Positions 32,593-40,612 of a stretch of DNA of 64,000 nucleotides are shown piece by piece. Location of the stretch: contig JAINDK010000050.1 in the NCBI GenBank assembly GCA_019931185.1, positions 124,001 through 188,000 of the forward strand, in the 5' to 3' direction. The notes under the pieces are model-generated. The model was not told where the DNA came from. It saw only the letters and a list, made by a program, of their open reading frames with translations, and did not search any database. The position numbers were made by a program, and so were the translations under genes. Position 1 is the stretch's first letter, and each line of letters begins with the position of its first letter. The DNA comes from Bryobacter sp. CoA8 C33. GTDB taxonomy: Bacteria > Acidobacteriota > Terriglobia > Bryobacterales > Bryobacteraceae.

Positions 32593-34680
32593 ATGAACTG
32601 TCGTATCGTTTTCTGGATGGCAATGGCCTTGGCATGGGCAGCCGAGGAAAAGCCTCCGACAGCGGCGAAAAAAGAACATGTTGAGGTTCGCCATGGAGCG
32701 ACGGTCAACGATCCGTATTTTTGGTTGCGGGAGAAAACGAGTCCAGAAGTGATCTCCTATCTGACGGCGGAGAACGCTTACACGGCGAGAATGACTGCTG
32801 GGCAGGAGAAGTTCGCCGGGAAACTCTACGAGGAGATGCTGGGGCGAATCAAGCAGACAGACCTCGGCGTGCCCTTTAGGCGCGGCTCCTATTTTTACTA
32901 CTCCCGCACCGAGGAAGGCAAACAATACCCGATACAGTGCCGGAAGAAGGGGAGTCTGGAAGCGCCCGAGGAAGTCTTGTTGGACCTGAATGAAATCGGC
33001 AAGGGGCAGAAGTTTGCGAGTGTCACGGCGATGTCGTTGAGTTCCGACGCGATGATGCTGGCATATGGAACGGATTTTATTGGGTATCGGCAATTCAAGC
33101 TGAATGTAAAGGATTTGCGGACCGGCAAACTGCTGCCGGATTCCGCGGAGCGGGTGACCGCAACAGCGTGGGCGGAGGGTGGCCGTACCGTATTCTACGT
33201 GACCGAGGACGACGTCACGAAGCGATCGAATCAGTTGTGGCGGTTGGAGTTGGGGGCCAAGCCGGAACTCATTTACGAGGAGAAGGATGAACTGTACAAC
33301 ATCACTGTCGAAAAGACCCGGGATGAGAAGTATCTGATGCTGCTCATCGCCAGCACCGACACGAGCGAGGTGATGTTTCTTGATGCGAACAAGCCACGGA
33401 GTGCGTTTCGATCACTGGCCGGAAGGACGAAGGGGCACCGCTACGTGGCTGACCACCGGGAGGGGCTGTTTTACCTGTTGACGAACAAGGGGGCCAAGAA
33501 TTTTCGGATCGTGACAGTCCCGGTGAGTGATCCCGCCGAAAAGCACTGGAAGGAATTTCTCGCGCACAATCCCGACGTTCTGGTGCAGAACATTGCACTG
33601 TACCGGGGATTCGCCGCTGTGGTTGAGAAAACGATGGCGCTGACCCGGATCCGGGTCTTCGATTTCTCGGCGGGCAAATGGAAGTCGATTGCATTTCCCG
33701 AACCGGTCTATGCGGTATTTCCTGAGATGACGCCGGACTATGAGTCGCCCACTATGCGCTACAGCTACCAGAGCCTCGTATCTCCACGGAGCATTTACGA
33801 TTACACGGTAACGACCGGGGAGAGCCAGTTGCTCAAGCGGCAGGAGGTGCTCGGCGGATTCGACCCGGCACACTATGTGTCAGAACGGCTTTGGGCGACG
33901 GCGCGGGATGGGGTGAAAGTGCCGCTGTCGTTGGTTTATAAGAGGGGGCTGGTGCGGGACGGCAAAGCGCCCTTGCTGATGATGGGATATGGATCCTATG
34001 GATTCGGAATGCCGCCGGCGTTCAGCTCGTCCAGGCTGAGCCTGCTGGACCGCGGCGTTACGTATGTCATCGCGCACATTCGCGGGGGGGATGAGATGGG
34101 TGAAAAGTGGCATGAAGACGGGATGTTGATGAAAAAGAAAAATACGTTTTACGACTTCATCGACAGCGCGGAATATCTCATCCGGGAAAAGTGGACGTCA
34201 AAGGACCGGCTCATGATCGAAGGGGGCAGTGCCGGTGGGCTTCTAATGGGCGCTGTGGTGAACCTGCGGCCAGACCTGTTCCGGGCGGTGCATGCGGCGG
34301 TGCCATTTGTGGACGTGATGAATACGATGATGGATGCGACGCTGCCGCTGACGGTGGGTGAATACCTGGAATGGGGAAATCCGAACGAGAAGCAGGCACA
34401 CGACTACATGAAGTCGTATAGCCCGTACGACAACCTGGAAAAGCGGGCGTATCCGGCGATTCTCGTCACGACGAGTCTGCACGACAGCCAAGTGGGGTAT
34501 TGGGAGGCCGCGAAGTATGTGGCCCGGTTGCGTACTTTGAAGACCGACAGCAACGATTTGCTGTTGAAGACCAAGTTGGAACCGGCTGGTCATGGCGGGG
34601 CTTCAGGACGATACGACCAAATCAAGGATTTGAGCTTCATATATGCCTGGTTCTTGACGCAGGCTGGAATCGAAAAGTAG
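32593..34680 (+). CDS. Prolyl oligopeptidase, S9A family
   Basis: A 695-residue serine peptidase, expected to cleave after proline in short peptides. A signal sequence (MNCRIVFWMAMALAWA) suggests export. The beta-propeller starts with HVEVRHGATVNDPYFWLRE, the S9A hallmark. The peptidase domain has LMMGYGSYGFGMPP, the oxyanion-region IAHIRGGDEMGEKWHE, the nucleophile in IEGGSAGGLLMG, the aspartate in LHDSQVGYWE and the histidine in EPAGHGG. It ends 1 bp before the stop of the convergent hopanoid operon (34682). Confidence 0.95.
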   Translation: MNCRIVFWMAMALAWAAEEKPPTAAKKEHVEVRHGATVNDPYFWLREKTSPEVISYLTAENAYTARMTAGQEKFAGKLYEEMLGRIKQTDLGVPFRRGSYFYYSRTEEGKQYPIQCRKKGSLEAPEEVLLDLNEIGKGQKFASVTAMSLSSDAMMLAYGTDFIGYRQFKLNVKDLRTGKLLPDSAERVTATAWAEGGRTVFYVTEDDVTKRSNQLWRLELGAKPELIYEEKDELYNITVEKTRDEKYLMLLIASTDTSEVMFLDANKPRSAFRSLAGRTKGHRYVADHREGLFYLLTNKGAKNFRIVTVPVSDPAEKHWKEFLAHNPDVLVQNIALYRGFAAVVEKTMALTRIRVFDFSAGKWKSIAFPEPVYAVFPEMTPDYESPTMRYSYQSLVSPRSIYDYTVTTGESQLLKRQEVLGGFDPAHYVSERLWATARDGVKVPLSLVYKRGLVRDGKAPLLMMGYGSYGFGMPPAFSSSRLSLLDRGVTYVIAHIRGGDEMGEKWHEDGMLMKKKNTFYDFIDSAEYLIREKWTSKDRLMIEGGSAGGLLMGAVVNLRPDLFRAVHAAVPFVDVMNTMMDATLPLTVGEYLEWGNPNEKQAHDYMKSYSPYDNLEKRAYPAILVTTSLHDSQVGYWEAAKYVARLRTLKTDSNDLLLKTKLEPAGHGGASGRYDQIKDLSFIYAWFLTQAGIEK

Positions 34681-34681
34681 C

Positions 34682-35524
34682 CTAGCCGCGGATGGCGGCG
34701 GAGGCGAGAATGGTAAGCTTCTCCCAGGTGGGGAGACGGTGACGGTGGTGGAGCACCTCGAAATTGCTGGCCTCAATGCGGCCGAAGAGGCGGTGGTAGA
34801 TTTCGATCAGGGCCCAGAGGCTCGAACGGGAATCTCGATCGACAAGGTCAATCAGTGGGCGGGAGAACTGGTAGTAATCGCGCGCGCGGCGGCCAAGTTC
34901 AGCAAGCAGGGTGTGGAGGCTAGCCGAGACGGCGCCTTTCTTGAGATCCTCGATCGAAACTTTGTACTGGCGCATCATGTCAGCGGGCAAATACGTACGG
35001 CCGAGATCGGCATCTTCGGCAACATCACGCAGGATATTGGTGAGTTGAAAAGCGATACCGCATTTTTCCGCCATCTCGAGGGCACGGGCGTGGGAGAAGC
35101 CGAAGATGTGCGTGATAGTGAGACCGACTACGCCAGCAACACGATAGCAATAACGATAGAGGTCCTCAAAGTTGGCGGGCTGATTAAAGGATAGGTCACT
35201 TGAAACGCCTTCGATCATGTCGTAGAGGTAGGCGCGAGGAATGTGGAAGCGGTGCACGGTATCGGCAAAGGCGGGCCAGATAGGGTGAACGGAGAGATCT
35301 CCATCGAGGGCACGATCCAGATCGGCGCGCCAAGCCTCGAGGGCGGCGCGCGAGGCTCCCTGCTCATCACTCAAATCGTCACACTCACGCATGAAGGCGT
35401 AGACGGCACACATGGCGAGACGCTTGGGCTTGGGCAGAACCAGGAAGGAGTAGTAAAAATTCTTGGCGCGCGCCCGGGCGATTTGCACGCAGCAATCATA
35501 AGATGCGGTAAGGTCGGGTGTCAT
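34682..35524 (-). CDS. hpnD: Presqualene diphosphate synthase (HpnD), phytoene/squalene synthase family
   Basis: Condenses two farnesyl diphosphates to presqualene diphosphate, the first squalene-branch step. The 280-residue protein has both aspartate-rich motifs of trans-isoprenyl head-to-head synthases: MRECDDLSDE near 57 and NILRDVAEDADLGRTYLP near 170. The phytoene-synthase-like character (FLVLPKPKRLAMCAVYAFMRECDD) distinguishes HpnD from HpnC. The ATG at 35524 overlaps the stop of the upstream small membrane protein gene (ATGA); a longer frame to 35599 overlaps that gene and is rejected. It is the last gene of the hopanoid operon. Confidence 0.9.
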   Translation of the reverse strand: MTPDLTASYDCCVQIARARAKNFYYSFLVLPKPKRLAMCAVYAFMRECDDLSDEQGASRAALEAWRADLDRALDGDLSVHPIWPAFADTVHRFHIPRAYLYDMIEGVSSDLSFNQPANFEDLYRYCYRVAGVVGLTITHIFGFSHARALEMAEKCGIAFQLTNILRDVAEDADLGRTYLPADMMRQYKVSIEDLKKGAVSASLHTLLAELGRRARDYYQFSRPLIDLVDRDSRSSLWALIEIYHRLFGRIEASNFEVLHHRHRLPTWEKLTILASAAIRG

Positions 35525-35778
35525 TCTCGGGCCGCCAGCACGGATTGATAAATGTAGTTGGCTTGCAAGAGACCGGCGAGGGCGAACAGCAGGTTGCAAG
35601 CGCCCCAGGCGATGGGCCGGATGTTTCTATTGGGAAACAGCGCCAGGACGCCCAGGAGGGGCAGCAGAACCGAGAAAGCGGTAAAGCCGAAAACGGCGCC
35701 TGCCCACACCTGAAACAGAATCACCCAGGCGAGAAAGAGACGGGAAGGCCAGGAAGCAAGCAGCGAGCGGAAAGCCAT
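35521..35778 (-). CDS. Small three-helix membrane protein in the hopanoid operon
   Basis: An 85-residue protein of unknown function with three likely transmembrane helices: LFLAWVILFQVWAGAVFGF, AFSVLLPLLGVLALF and AWGACNLLFALAGLLQANYIY. It has no catalytic motif that I recognise. It is 13 bp behind the AraC-MGMT gene and overlaps hpnD by 4 bp (ATGA), which argues for real translation. Because its neighbours make squalene from farnesyl diphosphate at the membrane, it could help anchor or deliver substrate; this is inference. A longer open frame upstream is antisense-like to the previous gene and is not used. Confidence 0.65.
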   Translation of the reverse strand: MAFRSLLASWPSRLFLAWVILFQVWAGAVFGFTAFSVLLPLLGVLALFPNRNIRPIAWGACNLLFALAGLLQANYIYQSVLAARE

Positions 35779-35791
35779 CGCAATTACTAGA

Positions 35792-36628
35792 TTAACGCGG
35801 AGAGAGACTGCACTCAGCGTCAAGAAGCTGCTGTTTGCGATCAAGACCCCAGCGGTAGCCGCCGAGCGCGCCGTTACCGCGTATAACGCGGTGGCAAGCA
35901 ATGGCGAGCGCAACACGATTCTGCCCGCAGGCATTGGCGACGGCGCGGGTGGCCTTGGGCTGGCCGATCGCAGCCGCGACTTCCGAATAGCTGCGGGTTT
36001 CGCCGCGCGGAATTTGGCGGAGGAATGCCCAGACACGGGCCTGGAAGGCGGTGCCACGGATATCGATCGGCAGTGAGGGGTTGATAGCCCGGCCGTTGAG
36101 GTAGCCCCGAATTGCCTCGAGCCAAGCCTCGAGTAGAGGCGAAAAAGGCGGAGCGACAGCATGGATGCTGGCGCGGGGAAACTCAGCGTGAAGGCGCGGG
36201 GGGAGATCTTCGGCACGATCTGCGATGTCGAGGCGGCAAAGGCCGCGATCGGTAGCGGCCATGAGGATATAGCCGAGAGAGGTAGCGAAAGTAAGGTAGC
36301 TGATGGTCACGCCGTCGCCGGAGGCACGGTATTGGGCGGGCGTCATTCCGAGGTCAGAGTCGATCCGCTCGTAAAGACGGCTGGAGGAGGCAAAGCCGGA
36401 ATCGTAGAGGGCCTGGGTAACAGTGGGGTCATCGTGGCGGAGATTGCCCTTGAGGCGCTCGATGCGGCAGCGGAGTTGGAACTGCTTGGGAGTGAGGCCC
36501 AGAGTAGCTTTGAACTGGCGCTGGAGATGGAAGGGACTGTAGCCGGTGAGACGGCTCATTTCGGTGAGCGGGATGGATTCCTCCGCGTGATCATGGAGGT
36601 AGCGGGAGAGGAAAGCAATGGGATCCAT
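35792..36628 (-). CDS. AraC-type helix-turn-helix fused to O6-alkylguanine methyltransferase (Ada-like, no zinc-Cys N-domain)
   Basis: A 278-residue protein. Residues 1-100 are an AraC DNA-binding domain (IPLTEMSRLTGYSPFHLQRQFKATLG, SSSRLYERIDSDLGMTP). Residues 108-278 are the methyltransferase part, with GTAFQARVWAFLRQIPRGETRSYSEVA, the arginine-finger region RAVANACGQN, and the acceptor Cys245 in AIACHRVIRG. The family almost always has PCHR; here proline is replaced by alanine (Ala244). The phosphotriester-sensing N-terminal domain of E. coli Ada is absent. It is embedded in the hopanoid operon between an unknown ORF and the small membrane protein. Confidence 0.88.
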   Translation of the reverse strand: MDPIAFLSRYLHDHAEESIPLTEMSRLTGYSPFHLQRQFKATLGLTPKQFQLRCRIERLKGNLRHDDPTVTQALYDSGFASSSRLYERIDSDLGMTPAQYRASGDGVTISYLTFATSLGYILMAATDRGLCRLDIADRAEDLPPRLHAEFPRASIHAVAPPFSPLLEAWLEAIRGYLNGRAINPSLPIDIRGTAFQARVWAFLRQIPRGETRSYSEVAAAIGQPKATRAVANACGQNRVALAIACHRVIRGNGALGGYRWGLDRKQQLLDAECSLSPR

Positions 36629-36631
36629 GGC

Positions 36632-36955
36632 TTAGGGCAACTCCGGTTTGGAACAATTGCCGAGGGCGGTGACGATGACAAGGCGCTCGCCGCCGGAGCC
36701 TTCAACCTTTGATTCGTTGGCGCTGACGGTAAGGAAAGAGCCGTTGGAAATCGTGGGAGTCGCGGATTTGTCGAAGCGGGAATCAAAGCCCGGCTTAGGG
36801 GAGCCGTCAAGAACGGCAACGCGAGCCGGTTGGAAGTGGATATGAGACTTCACCCAGACGCCCCCGGGCATCCATGAGACAAAAGGCTGGCCAGAGCGAA
36901 TGGAAAAGGGAGAACAGATTTGAGCGCCGGGAAGCAGGCAGAGGACAGACGTCAT
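36632..36955 (-). CDS. Unknown 107-residue ORF in the hopanoid operon
   Basis: No family is recognised. The reading frame fills the 324 bp between hpnC (25 bp away) and the AraC-MGMT gene (3 bp away), and its third codon positions look GC-rich as in the neighbouring genes. It lacks a convincing signal peptide or membrane segment. It has a conspicuous Ser/Gly-rich second half (SANESKVEGSGGERLVIV) that looks beta-rich. Conservation in related genomes would decide whether it is a gene. Confidence 0.45.
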   Translation of the reverse strand: MTSVLCLLPGAQICSPFSIRSGQPFVSWMPGGVWVKSHIHFQPARVAVLDGSPKPGFDSRFDKSATPTISNGSFLTVSANESKVEGSGGERLVIVTALGNCSKPELP

Positions 36956-36980
36956 GTATCGAGCCTAGCTAATGAAGGGG

Positions 36981-37850
36981 CTATCCGAATATCCGGTTCT
37001 TGCTCCAGGAAAATAGCGTGGAGAGAAGAAGCCGGAGCCGTTCCTGTTTCGTGATTTTGGGGCGGGCGTCGAGGACGCGATACTGTTCCGCCTCAACTTT
37101 ATCGAGAATGGCCATGCCGCCGCGGGAGAAAAGTTCGATGTCGAGAGCGAGGCGGGGGTCGAGTTGGGCTGCCAGCGGGAGACCTTTGTAAAAGAATTGC
37201 CGGGCGAAACCGACGGCTTCCCGCATCGCTTGCTCAAAGGCGGGAGTATGACGGAGGGAGAGAATATCGGCCTCCCGGACGTTGTGGCGGGCCAACAGAT
37301 CCTGAGGCAGGTAGATGCGGCCCTTCTCAACATCGACACGAACGTCTTGCCAGAAGTTGGCGAGTTGCAGACCGGTGCAGGTGTGGTCACTGAGAAGGAA
37401 GAGAGCATTGTCGCGATAACCGCAGAGTTCAAGCACGAGGCGGCCCACGGGGTTGGCGGAGTTGACGCAATAATCGAGGACTTGCGGCCAATCGCGGTAG
37501 CGGGTAGTCGTCTGGTCGTACTCAAAGGCTTCGATCAGGCGGACGAAGTGCTCAAGGGAAAGGTTGCGGCGGGCGATGGTGCCGCGAAGCGCGACAAAAA
37601 CGGGGTGCTGGTCGCCATTGTGGGAGAGAAGCAGGGATCGCCACCAAGCGAGGAGGCGAAGGGATTCAACAGAATCACCAATCTCGTCACCGAGATCATC
37701 CGCCCAGCGGCAGAAGGCATAGACGTTATAAAAATCCTGATGGAGATGCTTGGGCAGAAGGAAGCTGACTACGTGGAAATTTTCGTAGTGATGGGTGGAG
37801 AGCCAGCGGGTGTAATGTTCAGATTCCGCATGGGACCAGCGATGGCTCAT
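36981..37850 (-). CDS. hpnC: Hydroxysqualene synthase (HpnC)
   Basis: Converts presqualene diphosphate to hydroxysqualene, the second HpnCDE step. The 289-residue protein has the HpnC features HHYENFHVVSFLLPKHLHQ, the first aspartate motif CRWADDLGDE and the second motif QLANFWQDVRVDVEKGRIYLP. The ATG at 37850 (MSHRWSHAES) has GAGG upstream and leaves a 31-bp gap to the previous gene; a start at 37913 would overlap that gene and is less likely. HpnE, the hydroxysqualene dehydroxylase that completes the pathway, is not in the window. Confidence 0.88.
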   Translation of the reverse strand: MSHRWSHAESEHYTRWLSTHHYENFHVVSFLLPKHLHQDFYNVYAFCRWADDLGDEIGDSVESLRLLAWWRSLLLSHNGDQHPVFVALRGTIARRNLSLEHFVRLIEAFEYDQTTTRYRDWPQVLDYCVNSANPVGRLVLELCGYRDNALFLLSDHTCTGLQLANFWQDVRVDVEKGRIYLPQDLLARHNVREADILSLRHTPAFEQAMREAVGFARQFFYKGLPLAAQLDPRLALDIELFSRGGMAILDKVEAEQYRVLDARPKITKQERLRLLLSTLFSWSKNRIFG

Positions 37851-37881
37851 CGCCGCCTCATTGTTCAGGAAGTGGGCGGGT

Positions 37882-38922
37882 TCAAGGAATGATGGCAGTT
37901 TTGACGGCGCCATTCTTGTGCAACTGATAGGAGAGGACTTCGTTCAAGTTGCTCAAGGGCTCCTCGCCAGTAACGAAATCAGATGCCGTAATGTAGCCGG
38001 CAACCACAGCCTCAAGAGCCTTGCGAATGTGAGCAGGGGTATGGTGGAAACTCGCCATGCAAGTGATCTCGGAGTAATGCATGAGTTGAGTGTCCAGTTG
38101 GACTTGGGTATCGGTGGGGCAACCCCCGAAGAAATTCAGCACACCACCGCGGCGGAGCATCAGGATGGCCTGTTGCCAAGTGTCGACCGTACCGACAGCC
38201 TCCATGACGACATCAGCGCCATAGCCCATCGTTTCGCGCTTTACCGCGGAAACGATGTCTCTTTCTTCGAGGATGCTGAGAGAGACGGCAGCTCCGAGTT
38301 TGAGGGCGCGGTCCAGTTGCGGACGGCGACGTCCGATGGCAATGACCCGGCAGCCGCGCAGACCAAGCAGCCGCACGAACATTAGACCGATTGGCCCAAC
38401 TCCAATGACAACGACCGTATCGCCAGGCTTGACCTGGGTTTCGTCGATACCGCGAATGACACATGCCAGTGGTTCCACCAGGGCGGCGTCCTGGTATTCG
38501 ACATGATGGGGAATCTCGTACAAGTTCCGCTGCACAAGCCGGGCTGGAATTCGGATGAATTCAGCATAAGCGCCGTTGTTGAATAAAAGGTTCTCGCAGA
38601 GGTTTTCGTTATTCTTCCGGCAGTAGAAACATTCCCCACAAGGGGCGGAGTTAGCGGCTACCACGCGCTGCCCAACCCTAAAGCCGCCGACAGCGGCGCC
38701 GGTGGCGACGATATCTCCGGCGAGTTCATGACCAAACAGTGCTGGCGGCACAATCATGCGGGCGTGGTAGCCACGGTGAAAAACCTTGACATCGGTTCCA
38801 CAGGTGAGGGCGGCGCGCACACGCACAAGAATATCTCCATCTCCCAGTTGCGGAACCGCAACTTTTTCGATTTCGACGTGTTGTTTACCGTATAGGACGG
38901 CTGCCAGCATTTCCTGCTTCAC
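37882..38922 (-). CDS. Zinc-dependent alcohol dehydrogenase, first of two in the hopanoid operon
   Basis: A 346-residue medium-chain dehydrogenase of the threonine/sorbitol dehydrogenase type. Catalytic zinc ligands lie in LTCGTDVK (Cys41) and FGHELAG; the structural zinc site is CGECFYCRKNNENLC; the NAD(P) site is VIGVGPIGLMFVRLLG. The substrate cannot be read from the sequence. GTG 38922 is used as start; ATG 38910 (MLAAVLYG) is an alternative. It sits between hpnC and a second dehydrogenase of the same family, so a polyol or sugar step of hopanoid side-chain synthesis is a reasonable guess. Confidence 0.85.
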   Translation of the reverse strand: MKQEMLAAVLYGKQHVEIEKVAVPQLGDGDILVRVRAALTCGTDVKVFHRGYHARMIVPPALFGHELAGDIVATGAAVGGFRVGQRVVAANSAPCGECFYCRKNNENLCENLLFNNGAYAEFIRIPARLVQRNLYEIPHHVEYQDAALVEPLACVIRGIDETQVKPGDTVVVIGVGPIGLMFVRLLGLRGCRVIAIGRRRPQLDRALKLGAAVSLSILEERDIVSAVKRETMGYGADVVMEAVGTVDTWQQAILMLRRGGVLNFFGGCPTDTQVQLDTQLMHYSEITCMASFHHTPAHIRKALEAVVAGYITASDFVTGEEPLSNLNEVLSYQLHKNGAVKTAIIP

Positions 38923-38946
38923 TCTATTGTGGTCTCAAATTTTGGT

Positions 38947-39999
38947 TTACGATTGCTGCGGCAAAATCACGACTTTCAGGGAGGTTTCGTCCGGATGGGT
39001 AGCTCGATCGAATCCCGCCATGATCTCTGAAAGAGGGTAGCGGTGAGTGACGAGTTCAACAACCGGGATATCCCCTGAAAATACTAGCCTAGCTGATTCT
39101 GACTGCAAATCAATATCAGCGGAATAAACGCCAGTCAGCATTCGTTCGTTCTTACAGATGTCCGCGCCAGAGAGGTCGATGCGCTCTTTGTCGGAAGTTT
39201 GGGCAAAAAGTACAATTCGGCCGCCGGGCCGGGTAGCGCGGACAGCCTGTTCAACGATTCCGGGGGCACTGGCAGCGACAAAAGCAATATCGGCGCCGCG
39301 TCCGGAGGTGTGTGAGCGGGCCAGAGCAGTGAGGTCATCGGCACGGGGATCAAGCGAGGCGGCGGCGCCGAATCGAAGCGACTTGGCGCGACGGGCCGGC
39401 ATGGTATCCGTGGTGAGAGTGGTGATGCCGCGGTGCTTGAGCAGCATGGTGAAGATCAGACCAATGGGGCCTTGGCCGAGCACGAGGGCGAGATCGCCGG
39501 AAGCCACACCGGACTGCTCGACGGCTTTGAGGCAGGTATTGACTGGCTCCACGAAACTAGCCTGATCAAAAGAGACTCCGGGAGGAATTTTTTCAACACC
39601 CCGCTCGACGATCCAGGGCATGACCAGGGCGTACTGGGCGTAGCCGCCCCCGGCGGGGGCAAAGCCAGCGGTGATGCCGACGCGCTTGTAGGTTTCGCAC
39701 TGTGCATACAGGCGGCGCTGGCAGTAAAAGCATTGACCGCAAGGGATGTGATGAAAGGCAACAACCGAGTCGCCCGGAGCAAACCGGCTAACACCCTCGC
39801 CCACCGCGGCAACTAGGCCAGCTGTTTCGTGGCCAAAGATGCGGGGAGGGGGGAGTAGGCCATATTCGATCTTCTTGAGATCGGTGTGGCAGATTCCGCA
39901 GGACTGGACAGCAATCAGAATTTCACCAGGCCCGGGAAGAGGAACAGGTATTTCTTCGATTACGACACTTTGCTTGCCGCGATAAACAGCGGCCCGCAT
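38947..39999 (-). CDS. Zinc-dependent alcohol dehydrogenase, second of two in the hopanoid operon
   Basis: A 350-residue paralogue of the downstream gene. Catalytic zinc ligands are in SCGICHTDLK and FGHETAG, the structural zinc site is CGQCFYCQRRLYAQC, and the cofactor loop is VLGQGPIGLIFTMLL. The start is set at ATG 39999 (MRAAVYRGKQ) because homologues start there and it leaves 4 bp to hpnG. ATG 40029 would overlap hpnG by 26 bp. The two copies differ clearly along their length, so this is an old duplication or two separate recruitments, not a recent tandem copy. Confidence 0.85.
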   Translation of the reverse strand: MRAAVYRGKQSVVIEEIPVPLPGPGEILIAVQSCGICHTDLKKIEYGLLPPPRIFGHETAGLVAAVGEGVSRFAPGDSVVAFHHIPCGQCFYCQRRLYAQCETYKRVGITAGFAPAGGGYAQYALVMPWIVERGVEKIPPGVSFDQASFVEPVNTCLKAVEQSGVASGDLALVLGQGPIGLIFTMLLKHRGITTLTTDTMPARRAKSLRFGAAASLDPRADDLTALARSHTSGRGADIAFVAASAPGIVEQAVRATRPGGRIVLFAQTSDKERIDLSGADICKNERMLTGVYSADIDLQSESARLVFSGDIPVVELVTHRYPLSEIMAGFDRATHPDETSLKVVILPQQS

Positions 40000-40003
40000 T
40001 GTG

Positions 40004-40612
40004 TCAGGCAATGTCGGCGAGTGCGGCATTGAGCGCGAGTTGCAATCCTTTCACGGCAATCCTCGTTTGCCGTTGCAAACGGATCAGCGCCGTAATCTTC
40101 ATGATGCCAGCAATTGCGATGCGGAGGTGGGAGAAGTTGCCGTTGGCGTCGCGGTGGAGATTGAAGTCGACGGGAAGGTCTTCGTCCGCCAGATCACTCA
40201 CTGCTTTCAGGCAAGAAAAAGGAATGCCATGTCTTTCGCAGAGCAGGGCCACGGCGGCGGCCTCCATATCGACGATTTGAGCGCCCGTGGCAAACAGCTG
40301 TTCCTTTTCCAGGACGGTGACGGCTACGCGATCCTGACTATGAAGCGTCGCGGCAGGAGCGGCGAGTGGCTGAGGCGTGAACACGCCTAAGGGAGACTGG
40401 ATACGAGACACGGTCAGGACCTGACCGAGAGACAAAGCCGGGTCGAGAGCGCCGCAAACACCGATGGAGATGACACGCGCGGGACGGTGAGCGGCGAGAT
40501 GTTGCGAGAGGGCGGCCGAAGCGGCGCTGAAGCCGGGACCGGTGATCAGACGAGTAGCGGAGGCGGGGAGAGCTTCGGCCTCGACGGGCATGGCGCAGAG
40601 ATAAAGATTCAT
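40004..40612 (-). CDS. hpnG: Hopanoid-associated nucleoside phosphorylase (HpnG)
   Basis: Removes adenine from adenosylhopane to give (phospho)ribosylhopane. The 202-residue protein belongs to the MTA/SAH-nucleosidase-like phosphorylases: MNLYLCAMPVEAEAL at the start, VISIGVCGALDPALSLGQV and the ATGAQIVDMEAAAVALLCE stretch with the catalytic glutamates, then LKAVSDLADEDL. The ATG at 40612 overlaps the hpnA stop by 4 bp, and an open frame to 40711 antisense-extends into hpnA and is rejected. Confidence 0.88.
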   Translation of the reverse strand: MNLYLCAMPVEAEALPASATRLITGPGFSAASAALSQHLAAHRPARVISIGVCGALDPALSLGQVLTVSRIQSPLGVFTPQPLAAPAATLHSQDRVAVTVLEKEQLFATGAQIVDMEAAAVALLCERHGIPFSCLKAVSDLADEDLPVDFNLHRDANGNFSHLRIAIAGIMKITALIRLQRQTRIAVKGLQLALNAALADIA

